Assembly: GCF_014697125.1 (NCBI RefSeq)
Contig: NZ_JACJRG010000001.1
Coordinates: 62,001-126,000 of the forward strand
Source: Anabaena minutissima FACHB-250
GTDB taxonomy: Bacteria > Cyanobacteriota > Cyanobacteriia > Cyanobacteriales > Nostocaceae
Length of the DNA stretch: 64,000 nucleotides
Direction: 5' to 3'
The stretch's first letter is position 1; each line of letters starts with the position of its first letter. A program made the position numbers and the translations under genes. Of the stretch, positions 23,500 through 33,029 are shown piece by piece. The notes beneath the pieces are model-generated. The model had not been told where the DNA came from. It saw only the letters and a program-made list of their open reading frames with translations, and searched no databases.

Positions 23500-24669
23500 G
23501 TCTTGACTATCTCCCGGTGAAATCTGACTATTAGATACATTTCGCATTCTATTCATTTGAGTCAGAGCATACCTAGCTGTAGCCTGGACTTCAGAATCGG
23601 GGTCATCCAGGGCATGATTTAACATTTGGCTCATTTGTCCCATCATGTCATAAACACGGGTCAAGTCACGGATGGCATTTTGCCGTACTTTTGGACTGTC
23701 ATCCTGCATGGAGACTGCTAAAGCCCGGTTGATGGGTTTGAGTGTGCGGATGTTAATTTCTGACAAAGAAGCCAAAATTAAACTGCGTTGTTGAGAATCG
23801 GCATCAATCAACAGGTTGACCAATGGTTGAATTGCTCGTGAATCACCCTGCTGACCTAAATCCCAAATGGCTTTGTGTCGCTTGCTGGGGTCTGTACTAC
23901 GTAAATCTCTAATCAGTTCATCAACAATGCTGAGTTTGGTGATACGAGAAGTTGTTTCTACAGGCATTGCTGTTGTAGAAATTGATGCGCTAGCTGTGGG
24001 TGAATTTGTGAATTGAGCCGTATTTTCTTGATTAACGGGTGTCTTTTCCACTTCTTCTAAAGCTAGTGGAACTTTATCTTCTTTAGCTGGACTTAAAAAT
24101 CTTATCCCTAGTTTTTGAGGTAATTTTTCTTCGTTGTTTTGCTCATACCATCTTAATAAAAACAGGATAGCCCCAATACTGCCTAAAGTTCCTAAACCCA
24201 ATATTAACCACCAAATGAAATCTCTCTGGTCGGACTGGGGTTTGGTAGTGGATGGGATGGTTGAATTGGCAATCTCAGTCACAGGAGAGATGGCTAGTTG
24301 CGTTTTCCGGCCTGCAAATGCTGCTTGCAGAGTCTTTTGGGTTGTCAGGTCTGCAAAACCATCCACCCTTTTTAAACCCTTGGCTGTCTGGAATTGAACT
24401 ACAGCATTTTTTGTACTTTGACCATATTTTCCATCTATCAGGTCATCATAGTACCCTAACTCCTTTAATTGAGTTTGCAGGTTCTGCACATCTAATCCTT
24501 GACTACCTGGCGTGAGAACAACTGGCTTAGTTGGTCTAGCGGAACTGACTTGTGCCAGATACCAGACTTTAGGCACTAGCTTAGGTGTGGTTGCGCTGGC
24601 GCGATTTAAGTAAAAACCCAGGCAAGAAAAATAGGTGATGATTAAAATTGAGGAGCGGTATAGCCTCAT
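23476..24669 (-). CDS. Membrane-anchored peptidoglycan-binding and HEAT-repeat protein
   Basis: The 397-residue product begins with a signal or anchor helix (residues 1-26), followed by a peptidoglycan-binding domain 1 (about 52-115; GSQGLDVQNLQTQLKELGYY, IDGKYGQSTKNAVVQFQ), a second membrane helix (about 152-172) and a C-terminal HEAT-repeat domain (about 240-380; RDLRSTDPSKRHKAIWDLGQ, SPKVRQNAIRDLTRVYD). The first domain should sit at the cell wall and the HEAT repeats in the cytoplasm, linking wall and interior. The partner is unknown. The last residues DGQVTGDR come from heptamer repeat DNA, so the natural C-terminus may have been changed. Confidence 0.85.
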   Translation of the reverse strand: MRLYRSSILIITYFSCLGFYLNRASATTPKLVPKVWYLAQVSSARPTKPVVLTPGSQGLDVQNLQTQLKELGYYDDLIDGKYGQSTKNAVVQFQTAKGLKRVDGFADLTTQKTLQAAFAGRKTQLAISPVTEIANSTIPSTTKPQSDQRDFIWWLILGLGTLGSIGAILFLLRWYEQNNEEKLPQKLGIRFLSPAKEDKVPLALEEVEKTPVNQENTAQFTNSPTASASISTTAMPVETTSRITKLSIVDELIRDLRSTDPSKRHKAIWDLGQQGDSRAIQPLVNLLIDADSQQRSLILASLSEINIRTLKPINRALAVSMQDDSPKVRQNAIRDLTRVYDMMGQMSQMLNHALDDPDSEVQATARYALTQMNRMRNVSNSQISPGDSQDGQVTGDR

Positions 24670-24976
24670 ATTAAGTTCAAAATTGCAGCATGAAAGTGCT
24701 AGGGAAGTGATAGACTCTGCCTAAATATTAACTTTTATATGGCAAATAATGCTTGTTTTTTTGTATAAATCATGTAAATTATATTACTTTAACTAATTAT
24801 TGATTTCTATTTTTTTCTGTTTTAACAATAAATCGTTTATACCACAATCAGGTTGAGATAAAATCATCAAATGAAGCTTGGGGCTACTGTTAATTGAAGT
24901 ATGGTAGTTGTTACCAACAGGACTGGTAGCACCCGTAGGGATATGAGAAGCTAGGCAAACACCATTCAAAATGGAA
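24670..24976. other. Gene-free spacer, 307 bp
   Basis: AT-rich DNA between two leftward genes. It should contain the promoter of the gene ending its start at 24669. I see no repeat and no frame longer than 20 codons with a ribosome site. Confidence 0.5.
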
Positions 24977-26047
24977 TTAGGACAGCGTTTCTGATTCAGA
25001 TTTTCTGACAGATACCGTTACAGGATTGAGCTGCTTTGTAGATGCTTCTGCAAGTTGTGCTTGCTGTTTATTAGCTGTTTCTCCCACAGCCAGATGTTTA
25101 TTTTGCCCTGCCAAGTTATCACGCTGATTGATGAGGTAGATGCTGACTAAAGTGAGAAATACTCCTACCCACTGCAATGTACTGAGAACTTCTGAGAGTA
25201 AGAGATGACCGAATAGGAGAGCAAAGACTGGTGTGAGAAAAGTTAGAGAACTCAGACTGGTGAGGCTACCACTAGAGGCAAAGTAGAAAAATAAAGCGTA
25301 GGCAATCGCACTACCAAACACGGTAGCATAACCCAAAGCCAACCAATCAGAAGTCACAAGACTTTGCCATTGCTGAGATTCTACAACCGATGAAACACCC
25401 CATAATGGCAAACCCCCTACAATCATATGCCATCCTGTAGCTGTCACTGGGTCAGTATACTTGGTCACATATCTAATTAAGACTGTTCCGACAGCCATAG
25501 ACAAAGCTGCTAACAGCATCAGCCATTCACCACTAGCAAAAAGGTTTTGCCAGTTGCCGATTGTGACCTCTGAAGCAGTCCCAAATATGCTGAAAATCCA
25601 CTCATCGGGTAAGCCAATTAAACTAATACCCATCACTCCCAAGCTTAACCCTAGCCATCCCCACAAACCGATACGTTCTTGAAATAGCCACAACGACAGC
25701 AACGCCACCGCCAAAGGTTGGGAATCAATCATGACTGAACCTAAACCGGCACTGGTTCTAACTAATCCTTCTGCTAAAAAGCCTTGAAATAAAGTGCCAT
25801 CAACTACGCCAAATAAACCAATCCACAGCCATGCTTTCCAACCTGTAGGTTGGGGTCTACCCATGAGTGCGGCGACAATTAAAATTAACACTCCCGCCGG
25901 TAGCAACCGCAACCCCGCCATAAATAAGGGGGTGGTGTGGGGAATGACTCCTTTCATCGCTACCATCGCCGTTCCCCAGAGGAAAAAGGGTGCGATGAGT
26001 AGTAGAGGTGCGAAGGGTAGTTTAGATGCACTGAGTTTCAGTTGCAT
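24977..26047 (-). CDS. EamA-family (drug/metabolite transporter) permease
   Basis: The 356-residue protein has ten predicted membrane helices in two EamA repeats (about residues 15-145 and 175-305). Marks are FFLWGTAMVAMKGVIPHTTP near the start, SAGLGSVMIDSQPLAVALLS in the first repeat and SSLTFLTPVFALLFGHLLL in the second. Proteins of this type move metabolites such as amino acids or their derivatives across the inner membrane; the substrate is unknown. The C-terminal 50 residues after the last helix are hydrophilic. It is monocistronic, about 90 bp from the toxin-antitoxin pair upstream. Confidence 0.9.
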   Translation of the reverse strand: MQLKLSASKLPFAPLLLIAPFFLWGTAMVAMKGVIPHTTPLFMAGLRLLPAGVLILIVAALMGRPQPTGWKAWLWIGLFGVVDGTLFQGFLAEGLVRTSAGLGSVMIDSQPLAVALLSLWLFQERIGLWGWLGLSLGVMGISLIGLPDEWIFSIFGTASEVTIGNWQNLFASGEWLMLLAALSMAVGTVLIRYVTKYTDPVTATGWHMIVGGLPLWGVSSVVESQQWQSLVTSDWLALGYATVFGSAIAYALFFYFASSGSLTSLSSLTFLTPVFALLFGHLLLSEVLSTLQWVGVFLTLVSIYLINQRDNLAGQNKHLAVGETANKQQAQLAEASTKQLNPVTVSVRKSESETLS

Positions 26048-26134
26048 GGGTTTGCTGATGCCTTTGGTTTACAGATGCAGAGATTTCTTTAACCAATTCT
26101 ACCCAATTGTGTCTTTTTGTGAAGGAAATAATAC

Positions 26135-26662
26135 TTAGGGATTAGGGAATGGCGGAATTTCGTCTTGTTTTTCTGCATTGATGACATTTTGTAACCGATG
26201 AATTTCCTTCTTGGCCTCTTTGAGCAAATCATCCCAATCATTGGGAGGATGACCACTATCAAGCATTTTCTGAAAAACTTGATAAGCATCTGTATTACTG
26301 TTATATGCTCGCTTAGAGTTCTCATCGTTAACCCAAGCAAACACAATAATTTTACTTTCCTGATGATATCGAAAAAATAGGCGGTACTGCTGAAAAAATT
26401 TTGCTCTAAACCAGTGCTTGTAATCATCACCAAGAGTAGTTCCTTGACGGTAATCACTACGGGTTGGATCTTGAGGAATAACATCAAATGCCAATCGTGC
26501 GATCGCCCCTAGACGCTTCGCGGCATTTTTCTTTTTGTAGTCTTGAGGATATTTTTCCCGTAAATATTCAACTTGCATCAAAAGTTCTTCAACCTGGTTC
26601 AGGAAGAGAGCATGAGCAAATATATTCCACCCATTAATTACTAGCGGCTGATTTAAGGACAA
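26135..26662 (-). CDS. yhaV: YhaV-family ribonuclease toxin
   Basis: The 175-residue product starts NQPLVINGWNIFAHALFLNQ and continues with YRQGTTLGDDYKHWFRAKFF and YRLFFRYHQESKIIVFAWVN, the RelE-like core of YhaV toxins, followed by NSNTDAYQVFQKMLDSGHPP. YhaV is a ribosome-associated mRNA endonuclease. Length and order match the family, so the toxin looks intact. Its start codon is two bases after the stop of the PrlF antitoxin, so the pair is translated together. The last residues IPPFPNP lie in DNA resembling the ATTAGGGAATGG heptamer repeats. Confidence 0.93.
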   Translation of the reverse strand: MSLNQPLVINGWNIFAHALFLNQVEELLMQVEYLREKYPQDYKKKNAAKRLGAIARLAFDVIPQDPTRSDYRQGTTLGDDYKHWFRAKFFQQYRLFFRYHQESKIIVFAWVNDENSKRAYNSNTDAYQVFQKMLDSGHPPNDWDDLLKEAKKEIHRLQNVINAEKQDEIPPFPNP

Positions 26663-26664
26663 AT

Positions 26665-26997
26665 CTATTCATCCTCATCTACAAGTGGTGCATCAAGATC
26701 AAAATCAACTTCAGCAACTAAGGACTGAATATGACTTACTAGATCAGAGCTAATTGCCTTTAAGTGCTGTGGATTTTTCTCAATATCTTCTGCCAGAAAA
26801 TGTATAAACTTCCCAATTATTGGATCACTTTGTGTTTGATCAACACGAGAAATCACTACCTGACCGTCGGGTTGGATGGTGTAGCAGATTTTATCACGCT
26901 TATTCAAGCCAAGAGCTTTGCGAATCGGATCAGGAATTGTTGTCTGATAACGATCAGTAAGGGTAGATTCTGAACATGGGGCTAGTTTTATAGCCAT
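26665..26997 (-). CDS. prlF: PrlF-family antitoxin of the YhaV toxin
   Basis: The 110-residue protein holds an AbrB/SpoVT swapped-hairpin domain in its first half (STLTDRYQTTIPDPIRKALG, DKICYTIQPDGQVVISRVD) and a helical second half (DPIIGKFIHFLAEDIEKNPQ) that should bind the toxin. PrlF neutralises YhaV and, with it, represses the operon. The order antitoxin then toxin with a 2-bp gap is standard. Unlike the VapC/AbrB remnant at 20.3-20.8 kb, both genes here are complete. Confidence 0.93.
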   Translation of the reverse strand: MAIKLAPCSESTLTDRYQTTIPDPIRKALGLNKRDKICYTIQPDGQVVISRVDQTQSDPIIGKFIHFLAEDIEKNPQHLKAISSDLVSHIQSLVAEVDFDLDAPLVDEDE

Positions 26998-27158
26998 AGC
27001 TACTTCTCAACCTGTTGGTTAAACTCTATTATCAAAGTAATGCAATTGCATTGTCTCGTCAAGGGTGACGTCTGACCGAAGAAAGGCAGAGATCAGAAGG
27101 GTAAATTTTTCTGAGATTCAATCAGGATATTCTCGACAGCTATCAAAATTAATGAATA

Positions 27159-27182
27159 GGTGCGTTAACGAAGTAACGCACC
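27159..27182 (-). terminator. Hairpin downstream of ppx
   Basis: GGTGCGTTA at 27159-27167 pairs with TAACGCACC at 27174-27182 around a 6-nt loop, just past the ppx stop on the reverse strand. This GTGCGTTA palindrome resembles a common cyanobacterial repeat. No strong T-run. Confidence 0.5.
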
Positions 27183-27189
27183 CTACTAT

Positions 27190-28845
27190 TTAGGAGAAAT
27201 GAGGAATCGCAGATTTTTCTAAATGAGCTACTAATTTCACGCCGAATTCTGCTTCAAATACTCCTTTTTTAAGGTCTAAACTCCAGAGTTCTAACGCACA
27301 GTCATCATCTGGCTTGGCTGGATAAATTAGCAAATTGAACTGCTGTAGTTGGCGATAATAATCACATTTGATTTGAGCGATCGCACCGATTTGTCGTCTA
27401 TCTAATGCCACGGCTAATCTTAACAGCGCACTTAATTGACTAACGATTTGGCGATGCTCCTTACTCAACAAATTACGGTAATTTTCGTGTCTCTTTTTGG
27501 GTGGTGATTTGCGGTGATAACGGGCTAAATTGGCAATAATTTCGATCTCGGTTTCGTTGTAGCCGAGCAATTCACTATTCCGAATGAGATAGTAAGAGTG
27601 TTTATGGTGCGACGAATGACTAATATGATGACCGCAATTGTGTAATATTGCTGCTGCCCAAAGTAATTGTCGTTCATTTGTTCCCCAATGATGGAGTTGT
27701 CCTTGGGTTTGGTCAAATAAACTTAAAGCAAAAGCTGCCACGCGATCGCTATATGCTAAATTGACCTGGTACTTACTCGCCTGCTTCAACACGCTACGCT
27801 CACGAACAGAACTTTGAAAGCGCAGTCTATCTTCAATTAAGCCGTGGCTTAACATCCAGTCAACAATCACACCTTCCCGCAAGGCTCGCCCACAGGTTGA
27901 GATAGAATCTACACCCAAAAGCATCATTGCTTCTTGTAAAACCACCGCCCCGGCTAAAATGACTTCAGATCGTTTCTCTGGCATACCGGGTATGGCTGCT
28001 ATTTCGGCATTAGTCATTTTCCGCAAGCGATTTACCCATTCTTGCAAGTCTGGGAGGCTGAATTTATAGCCATTCAGGGTAGAAGGGATATTACCCAACT
28101 TTTCCCGCGCATGAATCGCGGCGATGGTTTCAATCGTGCCAGAAGTACCAATCAATTTGGGAAATTCGCCAAACTGGAGATTGCCTAAGACTTCATCTAC
28201 AGAACGTTCCAACATCCCCCGTGTGTAGGCTTGTAGGTACTGAAACTCAACATCTAAGATTGGGTCAGAACTGATTAACTCAGTAGTCAGGCGCACTGCA
28301 CCGACTTTAGTGCTAGTGAGAGTACGTGGTTCGTGACTGTCGCCCAAAATGATTTCTGTAGAACCCCCGCCAATATCAATAATGATGTGAGCCTGGTTAT
28401 GGAACTCCATCCCCGACAGCACACCTAAATAGATGCGTCGCGCTTCTTCTTGACCAGAAATCAAGTCAACGCATAAACCCAACTCTGATTCTACTTTGTG
28501 TAAAAAATCTTTACCATTGGGAGCTTCCCGCACCGCACTAGTGGCGACAGCGATGATGGTTTCTGCATTAGCAGTTTTAGCGACTTTTTGGAAGCGTTCC
28601 AAAGCAGCGATCGCTTTTGCCATGATCTCTGGTTTTAACTCCCCAGTAGCAATATCGCGATCGCCCAAGCGCACAGTTTCTTTTTCTTTACCAATAATGC
28701 TAAAAGCTGGTAAAGTCGGGTCAATCCTGACTATCACCATGTGCAGGGAATTTGTCCCCATATCAATGGCCGCAATAATCCGTTGTTGCTGCTGAACCGA
28801 TTGAGTATTAACACTCAAACAGTCAGCCGAAACTAAATTCAGCAT
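27190..28845 (-). CDS. ppx: Exopolyphosphatase / guanosine pentaphosphatase (Ppx/GppA) with HD domain
   Basis: The 551-residue protein has the actin-like Ppx/GppA fold: phosphate loop AAIDMGTNSLHMVIVRI (about residues 25-41), IIDIGGGSTEIILG with the second loop, and GTSGTIETIAAIHAREKLGN. The C-terminal part (about 340-545) is an HD-type domain with AAILHNCGHHISHSSHHKH. It removes terminal phosphate from polyphosphate and possibly from pppGpp. Size and layout match cyanobacterial Ppx. It is leftward and alone, with a hairpin after the stop and divergent from the ABC exporter pair. Confidence 0.95.
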   Translation of the reverse strand: MLNLVSADCLSVNTQSVQQQQRIIAAIDMGTNSLHMVIVRIDPTLPAFSIIGKEKETVRLGDRDIATGELKPEIMAKAIAALERFQKVAKTANAETIIAVATSAVREAPNGKDFLHKVESELGLCVDLISGQEEARRIYLGVLSGMEFHNQAHIIIDIGGGSTEIILGDSHEPRTLTSTKVGAVRLTTELISSDPILDVEFQYLQAYTRGMLERSVDEVLGNLQFGEFPKLIGTSGTIETIAAIHAREKLGNIPSTLNGYKFSLPDLQEWVNRLRKMTNAEIAAIPGMPEKRSEVILAGAVVLQEAMMLLGVDSISTCGRALREGVIVDWMLSHGLIEDRLRFQSSVRERSVLKQASKYQVNLAYSDRVAAFALSLFDQTQGQLHHWGTNERQLLWAAAILHNCGHHISHSSHHKHSYYLIRNSELLGYNETEIEIIANLARYHRKSPPKKRHENYRNLLSKEHRQIVSQLSALLRLAVALDRRQIGAIAQIKCDYYRQLQQFNLLIYPAKPDDDCALELWSLDLKKGVFEAEFGVKLVAHLEKSAIPHFS

Positions 28846-29207
28846 CTAGTTTTCTCTCTCTATTTAAGGAAGGATGGGAAAAAATAGCGTGTCGGGGTAG
28901 TTGGCACTGATATTGGTTGCAACGTACTTATACTCAGGTTAACCGTATCGAGTCTACCCAATTTAAGTATATTCACCCTGCTAATTACTATCTTAATGAC
29001 AATTGCAGCGTCTTGAAAGTGGCGGCGAAAGATTGTGTTTTTGCTAGAAATATAACGGGAGTATGAAAGCCTCTGAGAAATTCGCCCGACGTAGGTCATC
29101 ACCCCTTCCTACAAAAAATAATATCCTCTTATTTATTTTGAATTTTGAATTGATTCATACTCTTGTATGAGAGATTAAGTTTTAAAACACATCAGGGAGA
29201 AATTCCA
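28846..29207. other. Divergent spacer between ppx and the ABC exporter genes
   Basis: About 360 bp that must contain both promoters. I see no confident motif, repeat or small gene. An 80-codon reverse frame at 28860-29102 has no ribosome site and a composition unlike a protein. Confidence 0.45.
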
Positions 29208-30986
29208 GTGGTTGCACCGGCAGAACACCAGGAAAATTCATCAATGCAAGCAATCTGGCGTGTGCTAGGGAGTTTGAGGAATTACGGATGGATTTCGCTG
29301 GGAGCTTTGATCAGTCTACTGCTCTTGACAGTTACAAATGCGGTTACTCCCCAATTATTTCGCTGGGGAATAGATCAGGGCATTGTCAGGCAAGATTTAG
29401 AGATAGTTCTATACAGTGCTGCTTGGATGGTAGCAGCAGCGATCGCTCGTGGTGTATTTAATTTTGGTCAAAGTTATTTAGCAGAATCAGCTTCTCAAGG
29501 CGTTGCCTATGACCTACGCAACAAGATTTTCAGCAAGATTCAAAATCTCAGTTTTAGCTATCATGACCAGTCACAGACTTCGCAACTATTAACCCGCGTC
29601 ACCAGTGATATTGAACAAATCCGCACCTTTATTGGTACTAGTTTGATTCAAGTCATCGGTGGAGTCGTGACATTAGTGGCTATTGCGGTACTTTTGCTGG
29701 TGATGAATTGGGAACTAGCACTGATTTCTCTGACAGTAGTACCGTTATCTGCGTGGTTGATGGGGCGATTCGTTACCCGTAACGACCAAATATTTCGACA
29801 GGTACAAGAACAACTTAGTGATCTAAATGCCGTATTGCAAGAAAATCTAATTGGCATCAGGGTAGTAAAAGCCTTCGTGCGTGAATCGGCGGAAAAGTCG
29901 CGTTATACCAGTCTCAATGATGAGTTAGTCAACGCTAACATGAAGACAATTCGCGCCATCAGGAATACATTTCCGTTTATCTTCTTGCTGAGTAATTTGG
30001 TAACGCTGGCGGTGTTTGGCTACGGAGGAGCGCAAGTCATGAGGGACAGCTTTTCCATTGGCGAACTAGTGGCGTTTAACTCTTATCTAGTATTGATTTT
30101 CCAACCAATTTTGCTGATAGGCTTTGCTGCACCTGCAATCGCCCAAGCTGGTGCTTCAGCTGCACGAATCTACGAAGTGGTAGATGCCACAATCGATATT
30201 CGCGATCGCCCCGATGCGATCGCCTTTGATACCTGTGGCGGCAGAATCACATTTGAAAATGTCTCCTTTCGCTATCCTGGCGCGACCACCGAAATCCTGA
30301 AGAATGTATCTTTTGAAACTAAGCCCAAAGAGCTAATTGCCGTATTAGGGATGACCGGTTCTGGCAAAAGTACAATCATGAACTTGATTCCTCGCTTTTA
30401 TGATGTCACCAAGGGAGCGATTCGTATTGATGGGCGGGATGTGCGAGATTTTACACTCAAAAGTTTGAGAACACACATCGGTATTGTATTTCAGGAAACT
30501 ACATTATTTTCTGGTACTCTACGAGAGAATATCGCCTACGCCAAACCCAAGGCAGCATTAGAAGAAATAATTGAGGTAGCCAAAACTGCCCAAATCCATG
30601 ATTTTATTACCAGTTTGCCGGATGGTTACGAGACAATTGTTGGTGAACGCGGCGTTGGTTTATCTGGTGGACAAAAACAACGGATTGCGATCGCTCGGAC
30701 TTTACTCACCGATTATAGTATTCTGATTTTGGATGACAGTACCTCGGCTGTAGATGCCAAAACTGCTGCCGAAATTCAAGCCGCATTAGACGACATGATG
30801 CGCCAAAAAGCTTGTGTAACTTTTGTTGTGGCTCAACGCATTAGTACCGTTAAGAATGCTGACCGCATTTTTCTTATAGATAAAGGACGATTGGTAGCCC
30901 AAGGCACTCACGAGGAATTAATGCAAACCAGCCCACTCTACGGTGCGATTTTAGAATCTCAAGTTAAGAAGACAGCGAAAAGTTAG
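29208..30986 (+). CDS. ABC exporter half-transporter, subunit with degenerate ATP site
   Basis: I choose the GTG at 29208 because GGGAG ends eight bases before it; the product is 592 residues. Six membrane helices (about 25-300) precede an ABC ATPase with Walker A GMTGSGKS, signature LSGGQKQR and Walker B ILILDDSTSAVD. The catalytic Glu is replaced by Asp510 and the H-loop His by Gln543 (VVAQRISTV). This is the pattern of one half of heterodimeric exporters such as TM287/288 or BmrCD. The other half is the next gene, with an intact site. Likely substrate: lipid or drug-like compound, not determined. It is 71 bp upstream of its partner. Confidence 0.93.
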   Translation: MVAPAEHQENSSMQAIWRVLGSLRNYGWISLGALISLLLLTVTNAVTPQLFRWGIDQGIVRQDLEIVLYSAAWMVAAAIARGVFNFGQSYLAESASQGVAYDLRNKIFSKIQNLSFSYHDQSQTSQLLTRVTSDIEQIRTFIGTSLIQVIGGVVTLVAIAVLLLVMNWELALISLTVVPLSAWLMGRFVTRNDQIFRQVQEQLSDLNAVLQENLIGIRVVKAFVRESAEKSRYTSLNDELVNANMKTIRAIRNTFPFIFLLSNLVTLAVFGYGGAQVMRDSFSIGELVAFNSYLVLIFQPILLIGFAAPAIAQAGASAARIYEVVDATIDIRDRPDAIAFDTCGGRITFENVSFRYPGATTEILKNVSFETKPKELIAVLGMTGSGKSTIMNLIPRFYDVTKGAIRIDGRDVRDFTLKSLRTHIGIVFQETTLFSGTLRENIAYAKPKAALEEIIEVAKTAQIHDFITSLPDGYETIVGERGVGLSGGQKQRIAIARTLLTDYSILILDDSTSAVDAKTAAEIQAALDDMMRQKACVTFVVAQRISTVKNADRIFLIDKGRLVAQGTHEELMQTSPLYGAILESQVKKTAKS

Positions 30987-31057
30987 AAACAAATTCTGAT
31001 TTAAGTCTTTTCATCCAAAATCTAAAATCCAAAATTCTGATGAGAGGTAAAGTCCCA

Positions 31058-32830
31058 ATGATTGCATCCGAACAGAAGGAAACGCCACAACTCTCAACCA
31101 TCCGGCGTTTCTTACGATACTTGCGCCCCTTTCAAAAAGAAATTCCCATAGCACTGACATTAGTATTAATCGGTGCTTCTACCCAGGCTTTGGGGCCATT
31201 CTTACTAGGTTGGTCAGTTGATAACCTGATAACCAAGGGGAATTTGCAGGGGTTGCTGCGGCTATTAGGGCTACTAGCTTTAATCTACGGATTTGGTATC
31301 TGGGCAATCCGGGGTCAAATTATTCGTGTCGGTTGGATTATGCAGCGATTGCTGGCGCAACTGAGACAAGATATTTTTCTGAAAATCCAGAGTCTACCAC
31401 TCAGCTTTTTTGACCGCAGTGAAGCTGGCGATTTAATGAGTCGGCTGCTCAATGATGTGAATACTGTCAATCAAGCTTTTGGACAAACCGTTGCTCAAAT
31501 GCTAGGCAATACTTTTAGTTTGGTTGGCATTGTGATTGCGATGCTCTCAATCAACCTACAACTCGGCCTGTTAAGCAACTTAGTTGTACCATTGATGATT
31601 TTTACCACTAGCTTGTTTGCTCGGTGGGCGAGGACTAAATTTCGCGTTACACGACAAACAATTGGGAAACTTTCTGCCAAGTTAGAAGAAGATATTGGCA
31701 GTGTGCGAGAAGCACAAGCATTTAATCGTGTACATCTCAACATTGCAGAATTTGACCTGCTCAATGCGGCTAATCGTGATGCCAACGTGGAAGCAGTAGC
31801 AATTACTTCGGCCTTTTTACCGTCGATTGACTTTCTTAACACTCTAGCTACAGCAGGTGTACTAGCATACGGTGGCTATCTCGCTGTCACAGGAGGCGCG
31901 ACAGTCGGTATGGTGACATCCTTTTTACTTTATGTGCAGCAGTTTTTCCGCCCCATCCAAATCCTTAGTCAGTTTTACACCCAAGCTCAGTCAGCCTTTG
32001 CTGGACTAGAGCGAATTTTTCTGCTATTGGATGAACCATCCCAACTCCAAGACGCACCTAATGCTACCAAAATGCCTGCCATTCAAGGTGAGGTGATATT
32101 TGAGAATGTCAAGTTTGGTTATAGCCCAGAACAATTAGTTCTTAAAGGAGTAAATTTACACGCTTATCCAGGACAGATGGTGGCATTGGTAGGGCATACT
32201 GGCTCAGGCAAAACGACAATTATTAACCTGATATTGCGTTTTTATGATGTGTCTGATGGTGGAGTAAAAATTGATGGCATTGATGTGCGTAGTGTCACTC
32301 AAGCGAGTCTACGCCGTCAGATTGGCATTGTCTTGCAAGATAATATTTTGTTTAGTGGAACTGTAGCGGAAAATATTGCCTTTGGTGCGCCTTATGCTAC
32401 TCAATCCGAGATTGAAGCGGCGGCACAAATGGCAAATGTGCATGAATTTATTACCTCTCTCCCACAGGGTTACACAACTAAGTTGGGTGAACGGGGTGCG
32501 CCTCTAAGCCAAGGACAAAGACAACTAATCAGTATTGCGCGTGCCGTGTTAATTAATCCCCGCATCTTGATTTTAGATGAAGCAACCAGTAGCATAGATA
32601 CCCGTACCGAAGCACTCGTACAAGATGCGATCGCTCGTTTATTGCAAGGTCGTACTAGTTTTGTCATTGCTCACCGCCTCAGCACCGTCACTCAAGCTGA
32701 TCAGGTGTTAGTAATTCAGCAAGGCCAAATTGTCGAACGGGGTACTCATGCACAACTGGTTGACCAGCAAGGTGTTTATGCCAATCTCTATGCTCTCCAG
32801 TTGGGTGCGACAACCGAGGAAGTTAATTGA
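31058..32830 (+). CDS. ABC exporter half-transporter, catalytically intact partner subunit
   Basis: From the ATG at 31058 (AGAGG ten bases before; an ATG at 31040 is also possible) the product is 590 residues. Six membrane helices are followed by an ABC ATPase: Walker A GHTGSGKT, Walker B ILILDEATSSID with the catalytic Glu, H-loop IAHRLSTV, but a changed signature LSQGQRQL. Together with the preceding protein this gives one good and one degenerate ATP site, as in heterodimeric type IV ABC exporters. The two genes form an operon that ends in a dispersed repeat with six perfect heptamers. Confidence 0.94.
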   Translation: MIASEQKETPQLSTIRRFLRYLRPFQKEIPIALTLVLIGASTQALGPFLLGWSVDNLITKGNLQGLLRLLGLLALIYGFGIWAIRGQIIRVGWIMQRLLAQLRQDIFLKIQSLPLSFFDRSEAGDLMSRLLNDVNTVNQAFGQTVAQMLGNTFSLVGIVIAMLSINLQLGLLSNLVVPLMIFTTSLFARWARTKFRVTRQTIGKLSAKLEEDIGSVREAQAFNRVHLNIAEFDLLNAANRDANVEAVAITSAFLPSIDFLNTLATAGVLAYGGYLAVTGGATVGMVTSFLLYVQQFFRPIQILSQFYTQAQSAFAGLERIFLLLDEPSQLQDAPNATKMPAIQGEVIFENVKFGYSPEQLVLKGVNLHAYPGQMVALVGHTGSGKTTIINLILRFYDVSDGGVKIDGIDVRSVTQASLRRQIGIVLQDNILFSGTVAENIAFGAPYATQSEIEAAAQMANVHEFITSLPQGYTTKLGERGAPLSQGQRQLISIARAVLINPRILILDEATSSIDTRTEALVQDAIARLLQGRTSFVIAHRLSTVTQADQVLVIQQGQIVERGTHAQLVDQQGVYANLYALQLGATTEEVN

Positions 32831-32844
32831 CAAAGTTACCAACT

Positions 32845-32948
32845 GAGTGCTGAGTGCTGAGTGCTGAGTGCTGAGTGCTGAGTGCTAAACGCCGCGCTAC
32901 CGCTAACTTAACGGGCTAAACGCCCCGCTTCCGCTAACAGCACTTTTC
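32845..32948. repeat. Six perfect GAGTGCT heptamers plus two dispersed repeat cores
   Basis: 32845-32886 is exactly six copies of GAGTGCT, followed directly by the AAACGCCGCGCTACCGCTAA core and a second core (GGGCTAAACGCCCCGC) up to about 32940. This shows the heptamer array and the core as one composite element. Confidence 0.9.
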
Positions 32949-33029
32949 ATCCCATTAGCAGCAATATTCCGACTGCCATATCAAAAAAAGATATTCTATG
33001 ATAATTTCCAGTCCCCAATCCCCAACCCT

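Noticed and set aside
28860..29102. 80-codon reverse frame between ppx and the ABC exporter
   Set aside because: No ribosome site, odd composition, and it would occupy the divergent promoter region.
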